This document shows, piece by piece, positions 52,148 through 63,769 of a DNA stretch of 64,000 bases (positions are counted from its first letter, which is position 1; the number at the start of each line of letters is the position of its first letter). The translations under genes were made by a program, and so were the position numbers. Under the pieces are notes generated by a model. The model did not search any database and was not told the DNA's origin. It worked only from the letters and a program-made list of their open reading frames with translations. Source of the DNA: Hygrocybe punicea (lineage: Eukaryota; Basidiomycota; Agaricomycetes; Agaricales; Hygrophoraceae); assembly GCA_963556145.1 (NCBI GenBank), contig OY744461.1:5962891-6026890 (forward strand), written 5' to 3'.

Positions 52148-53384
52148 ATACCCTTCGAGACATTAACAAATGGTTCAATGGGTCCCATAAGCATTTTAAT
52201 TTTTTTTAGAATATTTTCAAAGCTGAGTTACCATGTCCACCAGAGAAGCTCCGAGCGCCGACATCCTGAAATGATTGAATAAACATGAAATCTGGTAGGG
52301 GGGAAGGGTAAATTTATTCAACATTGACCTTAGTGAGATCTAGGGAATAACATGGGTAGAGCTGTCACTAAGCTGGGGATCCACCTTCAGTCCAACTGGA
52401 TTCATCAGCCAAATCAACATTTTTCTATCCATCTTCAGTCCACTTAAAGTCCATGTGGATTCCATCTAAATTCCAGTCCACATGGTGGACTCCAGAGGAC
52501 TTTTAATGGAGGGTCAGGACTCCCACCTAGTGTTGCTGCAGCTACTATAGATGGTCACTATTTGCTATAGCTGCAGCCATGGGCCTGTGGCTACAGCCAC
52601 AGCTGAAGCTGGCACTAGCTGCCAGCTGTGGCTGTAGCCAGCTAGCTGGGAAATGGGACTGCCAAGAGATTGAGGGCTTCTGGTACCTCATGAACACCAC
52701 ATCCACATCACTTGACATGATGGGGGGGGGGTGTCTCAAGGTGTGAGGGAACCTGGGTGAGGCTGCTGGCACCTCACAAATGCCCAGCAACATTAATCAA
52801 TGTGATGGGAGTGTCACAAGATGTGAGGGGAGATGGATGAGGCCAAGAGCATCTCCAATAGTCAAGGCGTTGCCCAGGTATAACAGGTCAGAATTCCCAA
52901 TGCTGCACCTGTAACTGCTCCGATGATGGGTACACACCATACCTGTTATCTGGCAGGTTCCATCCTCACAACCTCGTGAACAATGGGGGTGCATCAATTG
53001 ATGTGCTCCATCTGTTTTCACAAGGTTGGGATGGGGCCAGGGACTTTCCATGGGCATCTGTGCATGCTACCTGGTGAACAATGGAGGCATATCAATTGAC
53101 ATGCTCCATCTGTTTTCGCAAGGTTGGATGGGGCCAGAGACTTCCCATTGGCATCCGCATGTCAATTGATGTGGCCGTGGCATGTTTGTGAGGTGGGAAT
53201 GTTGTTGCTGTGTCCATCTTCATCATTGCCTTGTCTATTCCCCTTGTTTGCCAATGTCAATGGAACTGGATTTGGGGATACGTACCTGGGCTGGTAGGTG
53301 GACACACCACCCTCCTGGCTTTCCTTTCCATCATTGTCATTGCTGTCATAACTTTGGTGGTCCGTTTTTGGGTCACTAGGCAGA
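52148..53384. repeat. Dispersed short repeats, no gene seen
   Basis: Contains TCCACATGG words (52,390-52,510), a CAGCTG/GCTGTAGC low-complexity stretch (52,540-52,640), and repeated modules of the form ATCAATTGATGTGCTCC followed by TTCGCAAGGT at about 52,990, 53,090 and 53,160. The open frame on the minus strand at 53,162-53,455 is a product of CAT/TGTCAT repeats. Confidence 0.55.
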
Positions 53385-53672
53385 GTTGTCATGGTTGTCA
53401 TTGTCATTGTCATTGTCATGGGCTTTCTTGTTGTTGTTGTCTTCGCACTTGTCACTTAACTAAAGTAAAGAAATTAATATTGAAAATAAAGTAAATAGCG
53501 AAGAAGAAACCTACCTGGGGCTTGGGTTGACAGGCCTGTGAAAACCCATCACCCATCGATAACAGGTATGGTTTTGACATGGTGTGCAAGGCAAAACACC
53601 ATACCTGGACCCATGTTACCTGTTTTGGAATAACCACGGAAAACCCCTACCTGTGCTCTGCCTTACCAATAG
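53385..53672. repeat. Dispersed repeat, copy of 35,515-35,880
   Basis: It begins with a GTTGTCATTGTCATTGTC run, followed by AATATTGAAAATAAAGTAAA and GGTATGGTTTTGACATGGTG. It ends where the next inverted-repeat element starts. Confidence 0.75.
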
Positions 53673-53969
53673 TGAATGACATGGGTTTATCGTGGGTATA
53701 AACCTATCTACCCATACCTACCTGTACCTATATCCATGACCTGCATGGGTTTCTGGTCTAGAATGCCTCTGGGATCATCCAAAATGGTCCAGAATTGACT
53801 GAGATATGATCATATCATTGTGTTGAACATATCTCACTCACTTCTTAACTGTTTTGGATGATCCAATGCTTGTTTTGAAGCTGGTGGGTACCAGAATCTC
53901 AACAAATACCTGTACCTACAATACCCATGGGTCCTGACCTGTGTGGGTTGAAAAACCCATGTCATTCAC
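53671..53969. mobile_element. Inverted-repeat element (MITE), about 300 bp
   Basis: Exact terminal inverted repeats GTGAATGACATGGGTTT at 53,673-53,689 and 53,953-53,969. The centre has an imperfect palindrome (TGAGATATGATCATATCA). It is related to 47,264-47,561. Confidence 0.88.
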
Positions 53970-55109
53970 GAGTCTCCAACACCTTGCAAATGCCACGTCT
54001 ACATCAATCAATGTCACATGGGGTGTTATGAGGTGCTGGGGCCTTCTTAGCCCATTGTCTGGACTTGATGTGGTTTCTGGATGTGTTTGACTTGTTTTCA
54101 CACCATTCTCAGACATGTTTGATGTGGGGATGCACTGTTCCAGCCTTGTATTATTTGGAGACATGCAGAGACATGTGGGTTCTGGTGACAAATTGACTCT
54201 GTCAGCTGGGCTCCTGGATGAGAGACAATGAAGAACCTGTAAGCCTGAGAAGTGGTGCTTCATTTCCCTCCTACCCATCCTTCTGAGTTGGCATCTCCAT
54301 GTTCATTGGCATATGGGATGTGTAGTGGTGGCTGGTGGAGGTGCTATGGAAAGTGAGTGATGTCATGTCATGTATCTGATTGGCTTGGCTTCAGCTTGAA
54401 GCTGAAGCCATTGTAGTAGGGATTAGGGTCCCTACTATGTGTCTCAGTTGTCTCAGGTGGTGTGACCCTCTGAAGCTATCTACACATCAGGTAATCCTAT
54501 GGAATGTGTGAATACATCAGTAAATTCCAGGTTTTTTTTTGAAACCCTTGGGGGCCTTGCACTTTTTTGAAACCTCTTGGACTTTTTTCAGAGGTTTTTT
54601 GACACATTTTTTCATCACTTTTGTGCCTTTGGCTACTTGAACAGCTTGACAAATTTTGTTGGTGAATGTTTTTGATTTTTTTTACTTCTTTGCTTTTTAC
54701 TTCTGTTTGATGGTATGGAGAGCAACAGAAAATCAGGCAGAATTATTTTTAGTGACTGATATGAGCAGACCCTTTTCATACCCTTGGTGACCTTCTCACC
54801 TTGTGAGTCTTGTCTCCAAGTTTTTTCGTCTACCTTTTTTAAACCCTTGAAGAACTTTTGCCTTTTCTGAACCTGTTGAACTTTTTGCCAAGCTTTTTGG
54901 TCCACCTTTTTTAAACCCTTGAAGAACTTGTGCTACTTCAGCACTTGTTGAGCCTTTTTGCCAAGTTTTCTGGTCCACCGTTTTTATGAACTTGTGCTAC
55001 TTCTGAACTTTTTGCCATAGAACTTGTGTTACTTCTGAACTTGTTGCCTTTTTCCCATGTTTTTTTATCCATGTTTTTCAAGTTTTCGACTTCCAAGTTC
55101 TTTTCAGGC
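53970..55109. repeat. Spacer with about 72-bp T-rich tandem repeat
   Basis: From about 54,780 to 54,985, units containing CCTTTTTTAAACCCTTGAAG, then TTTTTGCCAAG and TGGTCCA, repeat about three times. An inverted relative of 54,542-54,612 lies at 62,640-62,735. Lys/Gly-rich open frames here follow from the repeat. Confidence 0.6.
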
Positions 55110-55500
55110 TCATTTATTTATCAGGGTGACCAATACACACTGTACTACCCCATGGTTCTGTGCCAAACACCTCGCAAATGCCATGTGCATGTCAATTGAA
55201 GTGGTCTGTGCATTTTTGCAAGGTGCTGATGACTTGGGGAGGTAGAGCAGACAGGGGGGACTCCCATCCTCATTCCCCCTCCTGCTGCTCTTTCCCAATC
55301 TGTAATCTTCCTTGTTCGTTGTCATCGTTGTCACCCACCCATAGTTGGTCAGTTGGCCAGCCTCAGGGTTGATGCCATCATCATCGTCGAGGGGGGCAGT
55401 TGGCAGGAGGGGTCCCTGTCCTTGTTCCCCCTGCTGCTGCTCTCCATCTGTTGTTGTCCTCACTCGTTGTTGTCCTCACTCCTCGTTGTCTTTATCTACG
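55110..55500. repeat. Dispersed repeat shared with 62,745-62,995
   Basis: GAGGGGGGCAGTTGGCAG and CTCCATCTGTTGTTGTCCTC occur in both. It also contains one copy of the CTCGCAAATGCC...GTCAATTGAAGTGG module. Confidence 0.6.
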
Positions 55501-55556
55501 CCACATCAGGAAAATTACAAGCCCTTTTTTTGCACCTTTTGCACCTTGTAAATGCA

Positions 55557-55820
55557 AAAGGTCCCAAGAGGTCCACCTTTTCCAAGAGGTAGCACCTTTT
55601 CCAAGAAAGTGACCTGGCTTAGAAAAGTTCAAACTCTTGGAAAAAGAGGTCAAAAGGAGGGAAAAAAGGAAGGAAAAAAGATGGGAAAAGAAGAGATTTT
55701 GATTCTTTTCCCATCTTTTTTCCTTCCTTTTTTCCCTCCTTTTGACCTCTTTTTCCAAGAGTTTGAACTTTTCTAAGCCAGGTCACTTTCTTGGAAAAGA
55801 GTGCTCCTCTTGGGACCTTT
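55557..55820. repeat. Palindrome, about 260 bp
   Basis: The left arm starts AAAGGTCCCAAGAGG and the right arm ends CTCTTGGGACCTTT. The inner part pairs closely (TTGGAAAAAGAGGTCAAAAG with its complement) around a centre near 55,692. Nearly identical short proteins read from both strands here are artefacts of the palindrome. Confidence 0.9.
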
Positions 55821-57780
55821 GGCCCCTTTTGTTCCTTGTAAAAGATGGCCCTTTTCAGACCAGAGATAACACACATCCACAATTGTGAAGATATTGGACA
55901 AATTCAAGGACAATTATTATAATAATAATCAATAGATTACAAATATATTTAATTGATTTTAGAGTAACTTTATATTTACTAACAACAACATACAAAGTAT
56001 ACGACAATGCCTGTAAACTAAATCAGTATTAATAAAATCAAAGTGAGTAATACGCATGTAATGAGTAAATGCATGTGCATGACTTATATATGTTTGGAGG
56101 TCACGCATGGACCATTTGGCAAAGTTTGGCAAAATGGAGCACCAAACATTGTCATTTTTGCCATTTTTGGTAACTTTGGACTTTGCGACTAATCGGTACT
56201 GACCTTTGACCATAGGACGATGCCAACGCAACAATGATGATGGTGAGCAAGGCCAGGAGTGATGTGGCCCTGGTATGTGCGGTACTCCCTTACACCCGCA
56301 TACTTGTTTATTTCCTTTCATTTTATTCATTTTATTTTATTTTATTCAACACTAACAATTAAATTGCAGGTCTACGGCCATCACCACCATGACAACGACA
56401 ACAACAATGACGATTGCCACCATGATGGCCACAACCACGATGTTGACAATCAATGCCACATCGGGTGCACCAACAACAGGCCCCATGGCAAACCAGGACG
56501 CGTGCACACGCAAACAAATGGAGTGGGCGAGTCAACGAGACGGAACAAGCAGCAGGGGGTGGTGCATTCACCCCCACTGCTTCATGGTATGTTTTTCATT
56601 AATTTTTTCCATCAATTTTATTCTTCTAACTGAAGAACACGCCACCGCGCTGCCACCACCATTACCCCCACTGGAACACACATGTCAAATGCATGTGTTT
56701 CGCCAGGACAGGCCACGGCACCATGGCACCCACCTTGCGATGAAGTGTGCTGGCACCGCTGTAGATGCGGTGTTATGTGAATGTTTGTTTCACCAAGAAT
56801 TACTGGAGTTGACTTTGTTCAGGTACCTTCTTGTTGTTTGTGGGTTTCTAATATCTAAATAACTTATCAGGAAGGGGTTTGGGGGTATATGTACTATATG
56901 AATCAATAGAATGTACTAGTGAGGTCTCTTCAATTAAGAATTGAGACTTTGAGTGGGTATGAATAGCAATTGGGTGTGTGATGTACTGAAAATACTAATA
57001 TGAACTACTGGAATATAAAAATATGAACTAATGAATACTGATAACAATATTCACTAGTTGAATATGGACAGTTTTGGCTACAGGGCCTATTCAATCAAGA
57101 GTATCTCTGGGTATTATAATATCTGACTTAAATCCGAAGCTTCAAATGCACATTGGCTACTAGTTCAGGGATATCTTTAATACCTTTTGAATACTCTGTT
57201 TTGTTTAGGATGAAACCTTAACCCTAGAAGTGTATCTAGCTGACTAATGCTGACTAATGAATTGATTGGACTGAGTGAACTGGGTGAATTCTCCTTGATG
57301 ACAAGGGGAACTCAGAGAATGATAGAATAAGAGTGAACTAGACTGGATTGCAAGCACTGCTACTACAATGAGTAACTACTAGTACTAATAGAATGAGGGA
57401 TCACACTGTGTGAACCCAGACTGAGACTGACTACTGAGTGGTGAGGGGGGAAATCCTACTGACTACTGGAATTTGGGGGCCCTATTTATACTGTTGGAGA
57501 ACAATGGGGGACTGAGAACAATGGGAAAGTGAGAACAATAGGACTGAGTCATGAGAACAATGGATGGCATCAAAGAGGCTGTGAACAATGGGCTCTATCT
57601 CCATTTGGACTGTTTAGAACAACGGACTGCTCAGAACAATAGGCCTCCATTGTCTTTATGTAAGCAGACTATCATCACTCTCTGATGCATCCTATCTTAT
57701 CACTATCTTATCTAATCATTTCCCATTATCTGAGCTGCTTTTGATCAATACAAGTAAACAAGATTTGTAATCAATCCATT
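55821..57780. other. Anonymous repeat-derived sequence
   Basis: A Thr/Met-rich open frame near 56.39 kb arises from ACAACGACAACAACAATGAC repeats. At 57.2-57.5 kb GACTACTGAGTGG-like words and GAACAATGGGGGACTGAG words recur. No gene is supported. Confidence 0.4.
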
Positions 57781-57785
57781 ACTGC

Positions 57786-58050
57786 TAATATAGGTAAGAA
57801 CGCTAGTTGGGCTTGTCTCCTTGCACACGCAATACAGAGAAATATGTAATAAATACTAATGAGTGGGGGATGTGCCTCTGTGCACCATACATAAACAGCT
57901 AGGTCTGGGCATTGCTAGTGAAGCCATAATAAATGATATAAAGGTAAGCATATATGCTATTTGTGTCTGTTCACTAGCATGCGTAATGTGGAAAGACATA
58001 GAATGGGTACTGATGAGTGTAGGTGTGCATCCATAGTGTTGCACTTAAAT
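57786..58050. repeat. Diverged tandem duplication, two units of about 130 bp
   Basis: Both units share GGTAAGAACG/GGTAAGCATA, CACACGCAATAC/CTAGCATGCG, ATACTAATGAGTG/GTACTGATGAGTG and GTGCAYC in the same order. Confidence 0.5.
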
Positions 58051-59479
58051 ATCTAAGTCCGTGGTCCGATGGTAAACCCATGACATTACACCCAAAAACA
58101 CTTGGGGTCATGACAGTGGGTTCAGGGTGGCTTCAGAACAATAAAGAAGTGATCCTAACCTAGGGGTGTCAGCATAGAAGTGACGGTGGATAAGTCAGTG
58201 TCAGGAGTAGTAGTAAAAAGTGGAAATAGAAGTAAAAATATAAGCCGCCGTGTAAAACTGGACAAATAACAATAAATCCAGCAATGAATGGAATGAAAAC
58301 GGGTAAATAACAATGAACCCAACAATGCCGACAATGTCAGGTACGGCGGGTCGGGTCGGGTCGGGTCGGGTCAGAAACAATGAACGTGTAGAGGAACAAT
58401 GATAAAGACGATGACATGAACTATAAAAGTCTAAGGGCTACTAGGACGAGCTTGTGAAGGGATTAAAAGATGCTTCTGACTCTAAGGAAATGGGGACTAA
58501 GGGTATCTCTTTTTTTTTGTATGGTCGTCGGGGACCGTTTTTTATAGTACATGTGTGTGTAGTCTACTTTCGGACATGTCTATTTCGGCCGATGGAAACT
58601 ACAAAGAAAAGCTGGAATGGGGATGTGGAAAGGGGGGTTGCAAAGTGACATAGACAGGAAAATGGAAGGGAAAACAAGTATCCAAGGAAAAGATCTAAAA
58701 TGTCCTACATATCTCCGAAAGGACAAGGGGATGCATAAATAAGGTAAGTCCAAAGTCGGGAATCAAGTCTGATCAGATCCATCTCCTAGAATTGGAACTC
58801 TGGGGCTTTGTGAGCCTAACAGATCTGGTCCAAAAGCGGCCATCACAAAGTGGCATATGTTGGGTCACATTGTGTTACGTCGGGTTGGAATGGGAATCGA
58901 TTGGAGGTGTCGGGTTCATCCGGATTCATGTTATATCGACGATACGGACTCAGGGGAACGTTGAGTCTCTACACCGCGGATGCAACCAAGGCAGAATGCA
59001 CATACAACGTACCAATCTCTCACGAGGTCAGATGGAGTGTCCGCAGGGCAGGGCAGGGCACCCCATTCCCACCTTGTGAAGATGCCGGCCACGTTGTAGA
59101 GGCTCTGGATCGTGTGGATCTGTTTCCCCTTCATATCAGACACCGCTCCCATCCATTCCCATTCCCGTATCATCGATTCTGCTTGATTCTGCTCTCTCTA
59201 TCGATTCCGCTCCGGATTCCTCCTCCAGAATTGTTCCTACACACAATGCAATGTCCCTAACGACCTGGAATCAGCACGTATATATTTATATATCATGTAT
59301 CTTCATTTCCCGTCTCCTAGTACATAGCACCACTCCACCATTCCTCCACTCCACTCCCCCTATCATTTACAGCCTTCGCTTGTAGTACTTAGTTACTACA
59401 GCACAGGATCCCTCAGTAGTATAAAAGTAGCACATTTATACTACAAACCATATAGAAACACCGATCCCCAGACATATAG
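58051..59479. other. Gene-free stretch with (GGGTC)n
   Basis: A pentanucleotide microsatellite GGGTC (about four units) lies at about 58,350. Open frames at 58.45-59.26 kb have no recognisable domain. A GGGCAGGGCAGGGCA run sits at 59,045. Confidence 0.4.
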
Positions 59480-59750
59480 AAATACCGATACCCAGAGTCC
59501 CATATAGAAAATACAGGATATCATTCCCCCCTCACGTCTTATCACCGCACTTCAGTTCTATTTCTTAGTCCACTCTTCATCCTTTCCCATACCCTCCCTC
59601 TGAGTCCGGAACCCCTGGATTCGGGTTGGATTGACTAGACCTTTCTAAAAGAAACTAAATTCCTCTGATCACTTTCTAGCTGATCACCACTTTCGTAGAT
59701 TCCCATTCCAGGTCTACAACAGAACTTGCCATCACAATGTCAATTGATGT
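59480..59750 (-). repeat. LTR-like dispersed repeat, copy 1
   Basis: Its reverse complement matches 63,770-64,000: GAATGGGAATCTACGAAAGT, GGTGATCAGCTA, TAGTCAATCCAACCCGAATC, GACTAAGAAATAGAACTGAA and CCTGTATTTTCTATAT occur in order. The ATGTCAATTGATGTG...CGCGAGGTGG module borders it at 59,735-59,775. Confidence 0.7.
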
Positions 59751-60141
59751 GTGCGGCTCTCTCGCGAGGTGGAAGTTGTCTGGTTCAACATGGACGCATC
59801 GGGACACCCAGATGAAGAGGCCCATGTATGGCTGAAGGCCGGTGCAAGGCCCCAGCACCCAAATTCCACCTCGCAGACAGGCTGGCCACACATGGTCCAT
59901 ATACTGAAGTATGTTGAATTTATTGGGAGGGTATACTACATATTGTTATCATATTGTTGCACCAGTATTCAAAAAGCATTCAAATCATAATGATCCAATA
60001 TTTTGAAACAAAGTACATTACCAGTGTTGATTGACAATTTTACAGTACTTCTTCAATAACAAGACATTTACTGAAATTATTGAAGTTTCAAATTTATACT
60101 GTACACAATTTATTTTGAAACTGAAAGTATTCATTCAGAAG

Positions 60142-61634
60142 TATTTATTGCTATTTTCATATATAATGACATTTTGAAAAACAAATCTTTTACAGCTGTT
60201 TTCATTACAGCTGATTCAGAAATGGATGACCAAATCAACTTTTTTTTTTTTTGTAACTTTTTTTTTTGAGACCGGCAACCACCGGGCCAGCTGTATTACC
60301 ATAACCGTTCATGTCATGTGACACTGAGAAAATTGCTGAAATCACATAGAAATTCAAATTATAAATTCATTGAGAGACATATGAGAAATGTGAAGCCTAT
60401 GAAAATTGGAATGTGGCTAGGTGAAGGACTAAATTATTTTTTGGTGATGTAATAAATATTTTTGGTGCCAATTTCAGGCCACAAGTCATGTTTTGGACAC
60501 CAAAAATCCATGTCATCCTTGAATACACCACCAAAAAATAAGTTTAAATTATTTTTTGGTGGTGTATTCAAGGATGACATGGATTTTTGGTGTCCAAAAC
60601 ATGACTTGTGGCCTGAAATTGGCACCAAAAATATTTATTACATCACCAAAAAATAATTTAGTCCTTCACCTAGCCACATTCCAATTTTCATAGGCTTCAC
60701 ATTTCTCATATGTCTCTCAATGAATTTATAATTTGAATTTCTATGTGATTTCAGCAATTCTCTCAGTGTCACATGACATGAACGGTTATGGTAATACAGC
60801 TGGCCCGGTGGTTGCCGGTCTCAAAAAAAAAAGTTACAAAAAAAAAAAAAGTTGATTTGGTCATCCATTTCTGAATCAGCTGTAATGAAAACAGCTGTAA
60901 AGAAGGAGGTCCTAGTAAAATGATAACTTGTGAAATACTGCACCAAATTACATAGTCTGAGAGGGATAGTTTGTCTATGTTCTAAGGGCCATCTTTCCCT
61001 CTATTTACAATTTCAAAATATGTGTTATATAAAAAGTTATAGGTGAATTGTTGATTTGAGTCATTGCAACTTGTACAATGAATATCTTTACAAGAAATGC
61101 TTGGATTGACGTGATTGTAGAGAGAAAGTTGTTCTATTTTTTAAGGGCTACAAGGGCCCATATCGCGTTTTCCTGTACTTTGAAATTTTGAAGCAGAATT
61201 ACACAAAAACAACCTCCAAGGACAAAAATGAAGGAAAACGCAATATTTGTACTTCTAGCCCTTGAAAAACTGAAGAAGTTTCTCCCTACAATCTTTTTCA
61301 TATGAGCTCATTTGATAGCATAATTTGACTATCATTTTGGGTGTCGAAAAGTACTGGTTTACCTTTTGTTTCATCCACAAGTCACCAAACACTAAATATG
61401 GTCCAAATGTAATGATAGGAGTAGATAGCCCTTAAGAAATAGTACAACTTTCCCTCTATAACCATCTCAATCCATACAGTATTTCATGAGATACAAGATT
61501 CAGCACTGGAAATTCCACTAAGTCCAAATTTCTCAATTGATGAAAAAAAATCCAGTTACTGCCATGAATTACTAAAACAGCTGTAAAAGATTTGTTTTTC
61601 AAAATGTCATTATATATGAAAATAGCAATAAATA
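60142..61634. mobile_element. Nested long foldback element, 1.5 kb
   Basis: Outer inverted repeats of about 70 bp (60,142-60,211 and 61,570-61,634) include TACAGCTGTTTT at the inner side. The left half encloses a second, 710-bp palindrome. The right half (about 61,230-61,580) is the same sequence as the right arm of the 1.86-2.67 kb MITE (CTTCTAGCCCTTGAAAAA; CATTTGATAGCATAAT; CTAAGTCCAAATTTCTC). Confidence 0.85.
60191..60900. repeat. Near-perfect 710-bp palindrome
   Basis: It starts TACAGCTGTTTTCATTACAG and ends with the complement, centred at about 60,545 (AAGTTTAAATT). Arms include T-runs of 14 and A-runs of 13 in matching places. The same short protein (MVPISGHKSCFGHQKSM) reads from both strands, a direct result of symmetry. 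Confidence 0.95.
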
Positions 61635-62640
61635 ACCTGTAAAAAAAGGCTAACAAACCACAAAAGATATGGATAGGCTAAGGGGCGTAAGCGGTTACAG
61701 AATGGCGGTAAAGGGTGGGGGGTTAGGGAACGGTGAGATGGATGTTATTATCGAAATCTCAAATTGAGAGGTTTGCGAGTTTGGGGAAAAATGTTTTGTT
61801 TTCGACTTTGACAAACCGGCAAGCTGAAGAGAAAGTTGGCCCGGAGGTTTGGCTTGACGGTGCCAGATGGGAAAGTGCTGACTAAGCAGAAAAGTCCGAG
61901 ATCGGCGATTTTGGAAGAGGTGCCGAAGGAGGACCAAATGGAGAAGAAGGTCAGCGTGGCGAAAACAAAATATTTTGAGCACAAGGTAAGACTCAGAATC
62001 AGAAAAGAGGGCTGTATGGCGATCGGGCGTGAATCCAAGTATACCAAATGCTGGCAAGAGAAGGGTGTAGGTGGGCGGGAGAGAAAAAGGGGGAGCGAGT
62101 CGAGACGTGCAGTGATGATGTGGAGGCGGAGGAAAAGAGATAAGGTTCTCCGATTTGAGTTCGGTCAGTTAAGCAAATCGGAGAATGGACTTTTACTGGC
62201 AACTTCCTTAGCGTATCCTTAGATAACTTTATGGCTGCGCTTATAGTTATCGCGGAAAAAGCTTTCAAGAGATTCTTCTTTTCCAAAGACAAAACAACAT
62301 TTTCAAGCAATGAACCTGGCTTAAAAAAGCTCTTTGTCTTGGGACAAGAGGTATCCTTTTTCAAAGTAATTCACTTTTGAAAAAGATGGGAAAAGTAGAA
62401 AAAAAGAAGAAAAAGCATCAAAGGTCAAAAGTGATCCAAGGTCATAAGGTCAAAAGTGATAAGACAAGTAAAGTGATTAATTGTAAAGGACCAACAAGTA
62501 AGCAAAGTGCTAAAGGAGTCAAAGTAATCCAAGTTTGCAAAGGTAGGAAAAAGTCAAAAAGGGTGAAAAGGTGTGCAAGGGATATTATGTAGTAAATATT
62601 TCCAAGTGACTCAAAGTGCCATAAGGTAGCAGAAGTTGTT
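61635..62640. other. Gene-free stretch, possible exon fragment
   Basis: Plus strand 61,836-61,985 reads ARRFGLTVPDGKVLTKQ then KVSVAKTKYFEHK followed by GTAAGA, which could be a coding exon with a donor site. Nothing up- or downstream supports a gene. From 62,370 the sequence is A-rich with AAAGTGAT/AAGGTCA repeats. Confidence 0.3.
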
Positions 62641-62995
62641 AAAAAAGATGAAAAAAACCTCAGAAAAAAGTTCAAGAGGTTTCAAAAAAGGTCAAGAGCC
62701 TCCAAGGTGCAAAAAAAGGGCATGTAAATTTCCTGATGCACTTGGTCAGCCTGGGGGTTGACATCATCGTCATCAAGGGGGGCAGTTGGCAGAGGGGCTC
62801 CCCATCCTCGTTCCCCCTCTCCATCTGTTGTTGTCCTCGATTGTTGTCGTCTTAACCCACCTGCTATCAGCCAGCCTTGGGGTTGACGTCGTTGTCATCT
62901 TGGGCATTGTTGTGCCTTGGTCATCTCTCTGTCTAGCCGACCCTATCGCCCTCATCACCCTAGTCCCTGTCCTTACCCTGGTCATCCACCATGTC
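62641..62995. repeat. Dispersed repeats shared with 54.54-54.61 and 55.36-55.49 kb
   Basis: 62,641-62,735 is an inverted relative of 54,542-54,612. 62,760-62,860 matches 55,370-55,490 in the same orientation (GGGGGGCAGTTGGCAG; CTGTTGTTGTCCTC). Confidence 0.65.
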
Positions 62996-63012
62996 TAATG
63001 ACATGTGTAGGA

Positions 63013-63443
63013 AAATGCAAGGATATATCCTTGGTGTAACAAGGATTTTCAAGGATTTTGCTTTTACCATCTCAGATTTGAGATAATTGTGAATTTTTCT
63101 ATATGACCAAGAAGATTATGTCCATCCCTTCCAGGATCCTTGATGCTTTGGGTTACATTAACATTCTAAATGCTTTAATTCTTCGTATCAACTGCCAAGG
63201 ATATGCTATATCCATAAAAACTTGGAGTTACTTGGAGTTATGGATATAGCATATCCTTGGCAGTTGATATGAAGTATTAAAGCATCTAGAATGTTAATGT
63301 AACCCAAAGCATCAAGGATCCTGGAAGGGATAGACATAATCTTCTTGGTCATATAGAAAAATTCACAATTATCTCAAATCTGAGATGGTAAAAGCAAAAT
63401 GTTTGAAAATCCTTGTTACACCAAGGATATATCCTTGCATTTG
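63013..63443. mobile_element. Foldback element, 430 bp
   Basis: It starts AATGCAAGGATATATCCTTG and ends with the complement. Arms of about 205 bp have few mismatches, and the centre is near 63,228 (ACTTGGAGTTACTTGGAGTT direct repeat). The terminal words contain AAGGATATATCCTT, itself a palindrome. Confidence 0.92.
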
Positions 63444-63769
63444 CCTAGATGTGTGCAGGGTGGTCCTAATAGGATGAGTATGTGGTGAGAGGAAGGGGAT
63501 GTACCTGGACCCAAGGTAGGACCCTCCAGCGCTGTTCCCCTGCTTGTCCTTGCCGCTGTTGCCTCCTTGTCCTCCAGCCGGTGTCACCTAATTGCTGTTC
63601 CTCCACCATCCTCGCCTTCCTTGCCGTCACTGTCTTCCTTGTCATTATCACCGTCGCCATCTTCATTTGTCATTTGACTGAGCTCAAAGTCATGAAGTCA
63701 TGTTTGTCACAATATTTTGTCAAACAAAGACAAATGGTCTGTGCACACTGACCGATGTGTCGGCGAGTT

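Noticed and set aside
53162..53494. Thr/Met/Asp-rich proteins on both strands
   Set aside because: Derived from TGTCAT/ATGACA low-complexity sequence; no domain.
58060..58140. tRNA-like GTGGTCCGATGGTAAACCC
   Set aside because: No cloverleaf could be formed and the B-box is not in place.
60434..60656. Identical 64-codon proteins on opposite strands
   Set aside because: A direct consequence of the palindrome; no start context, homologue or extension.
61748..62222. Basic protein of 128 codons
   Set aside because: Only one short stretch looks coding; no neighbouring exon or family match, so it is mentioned only as a possible exon.
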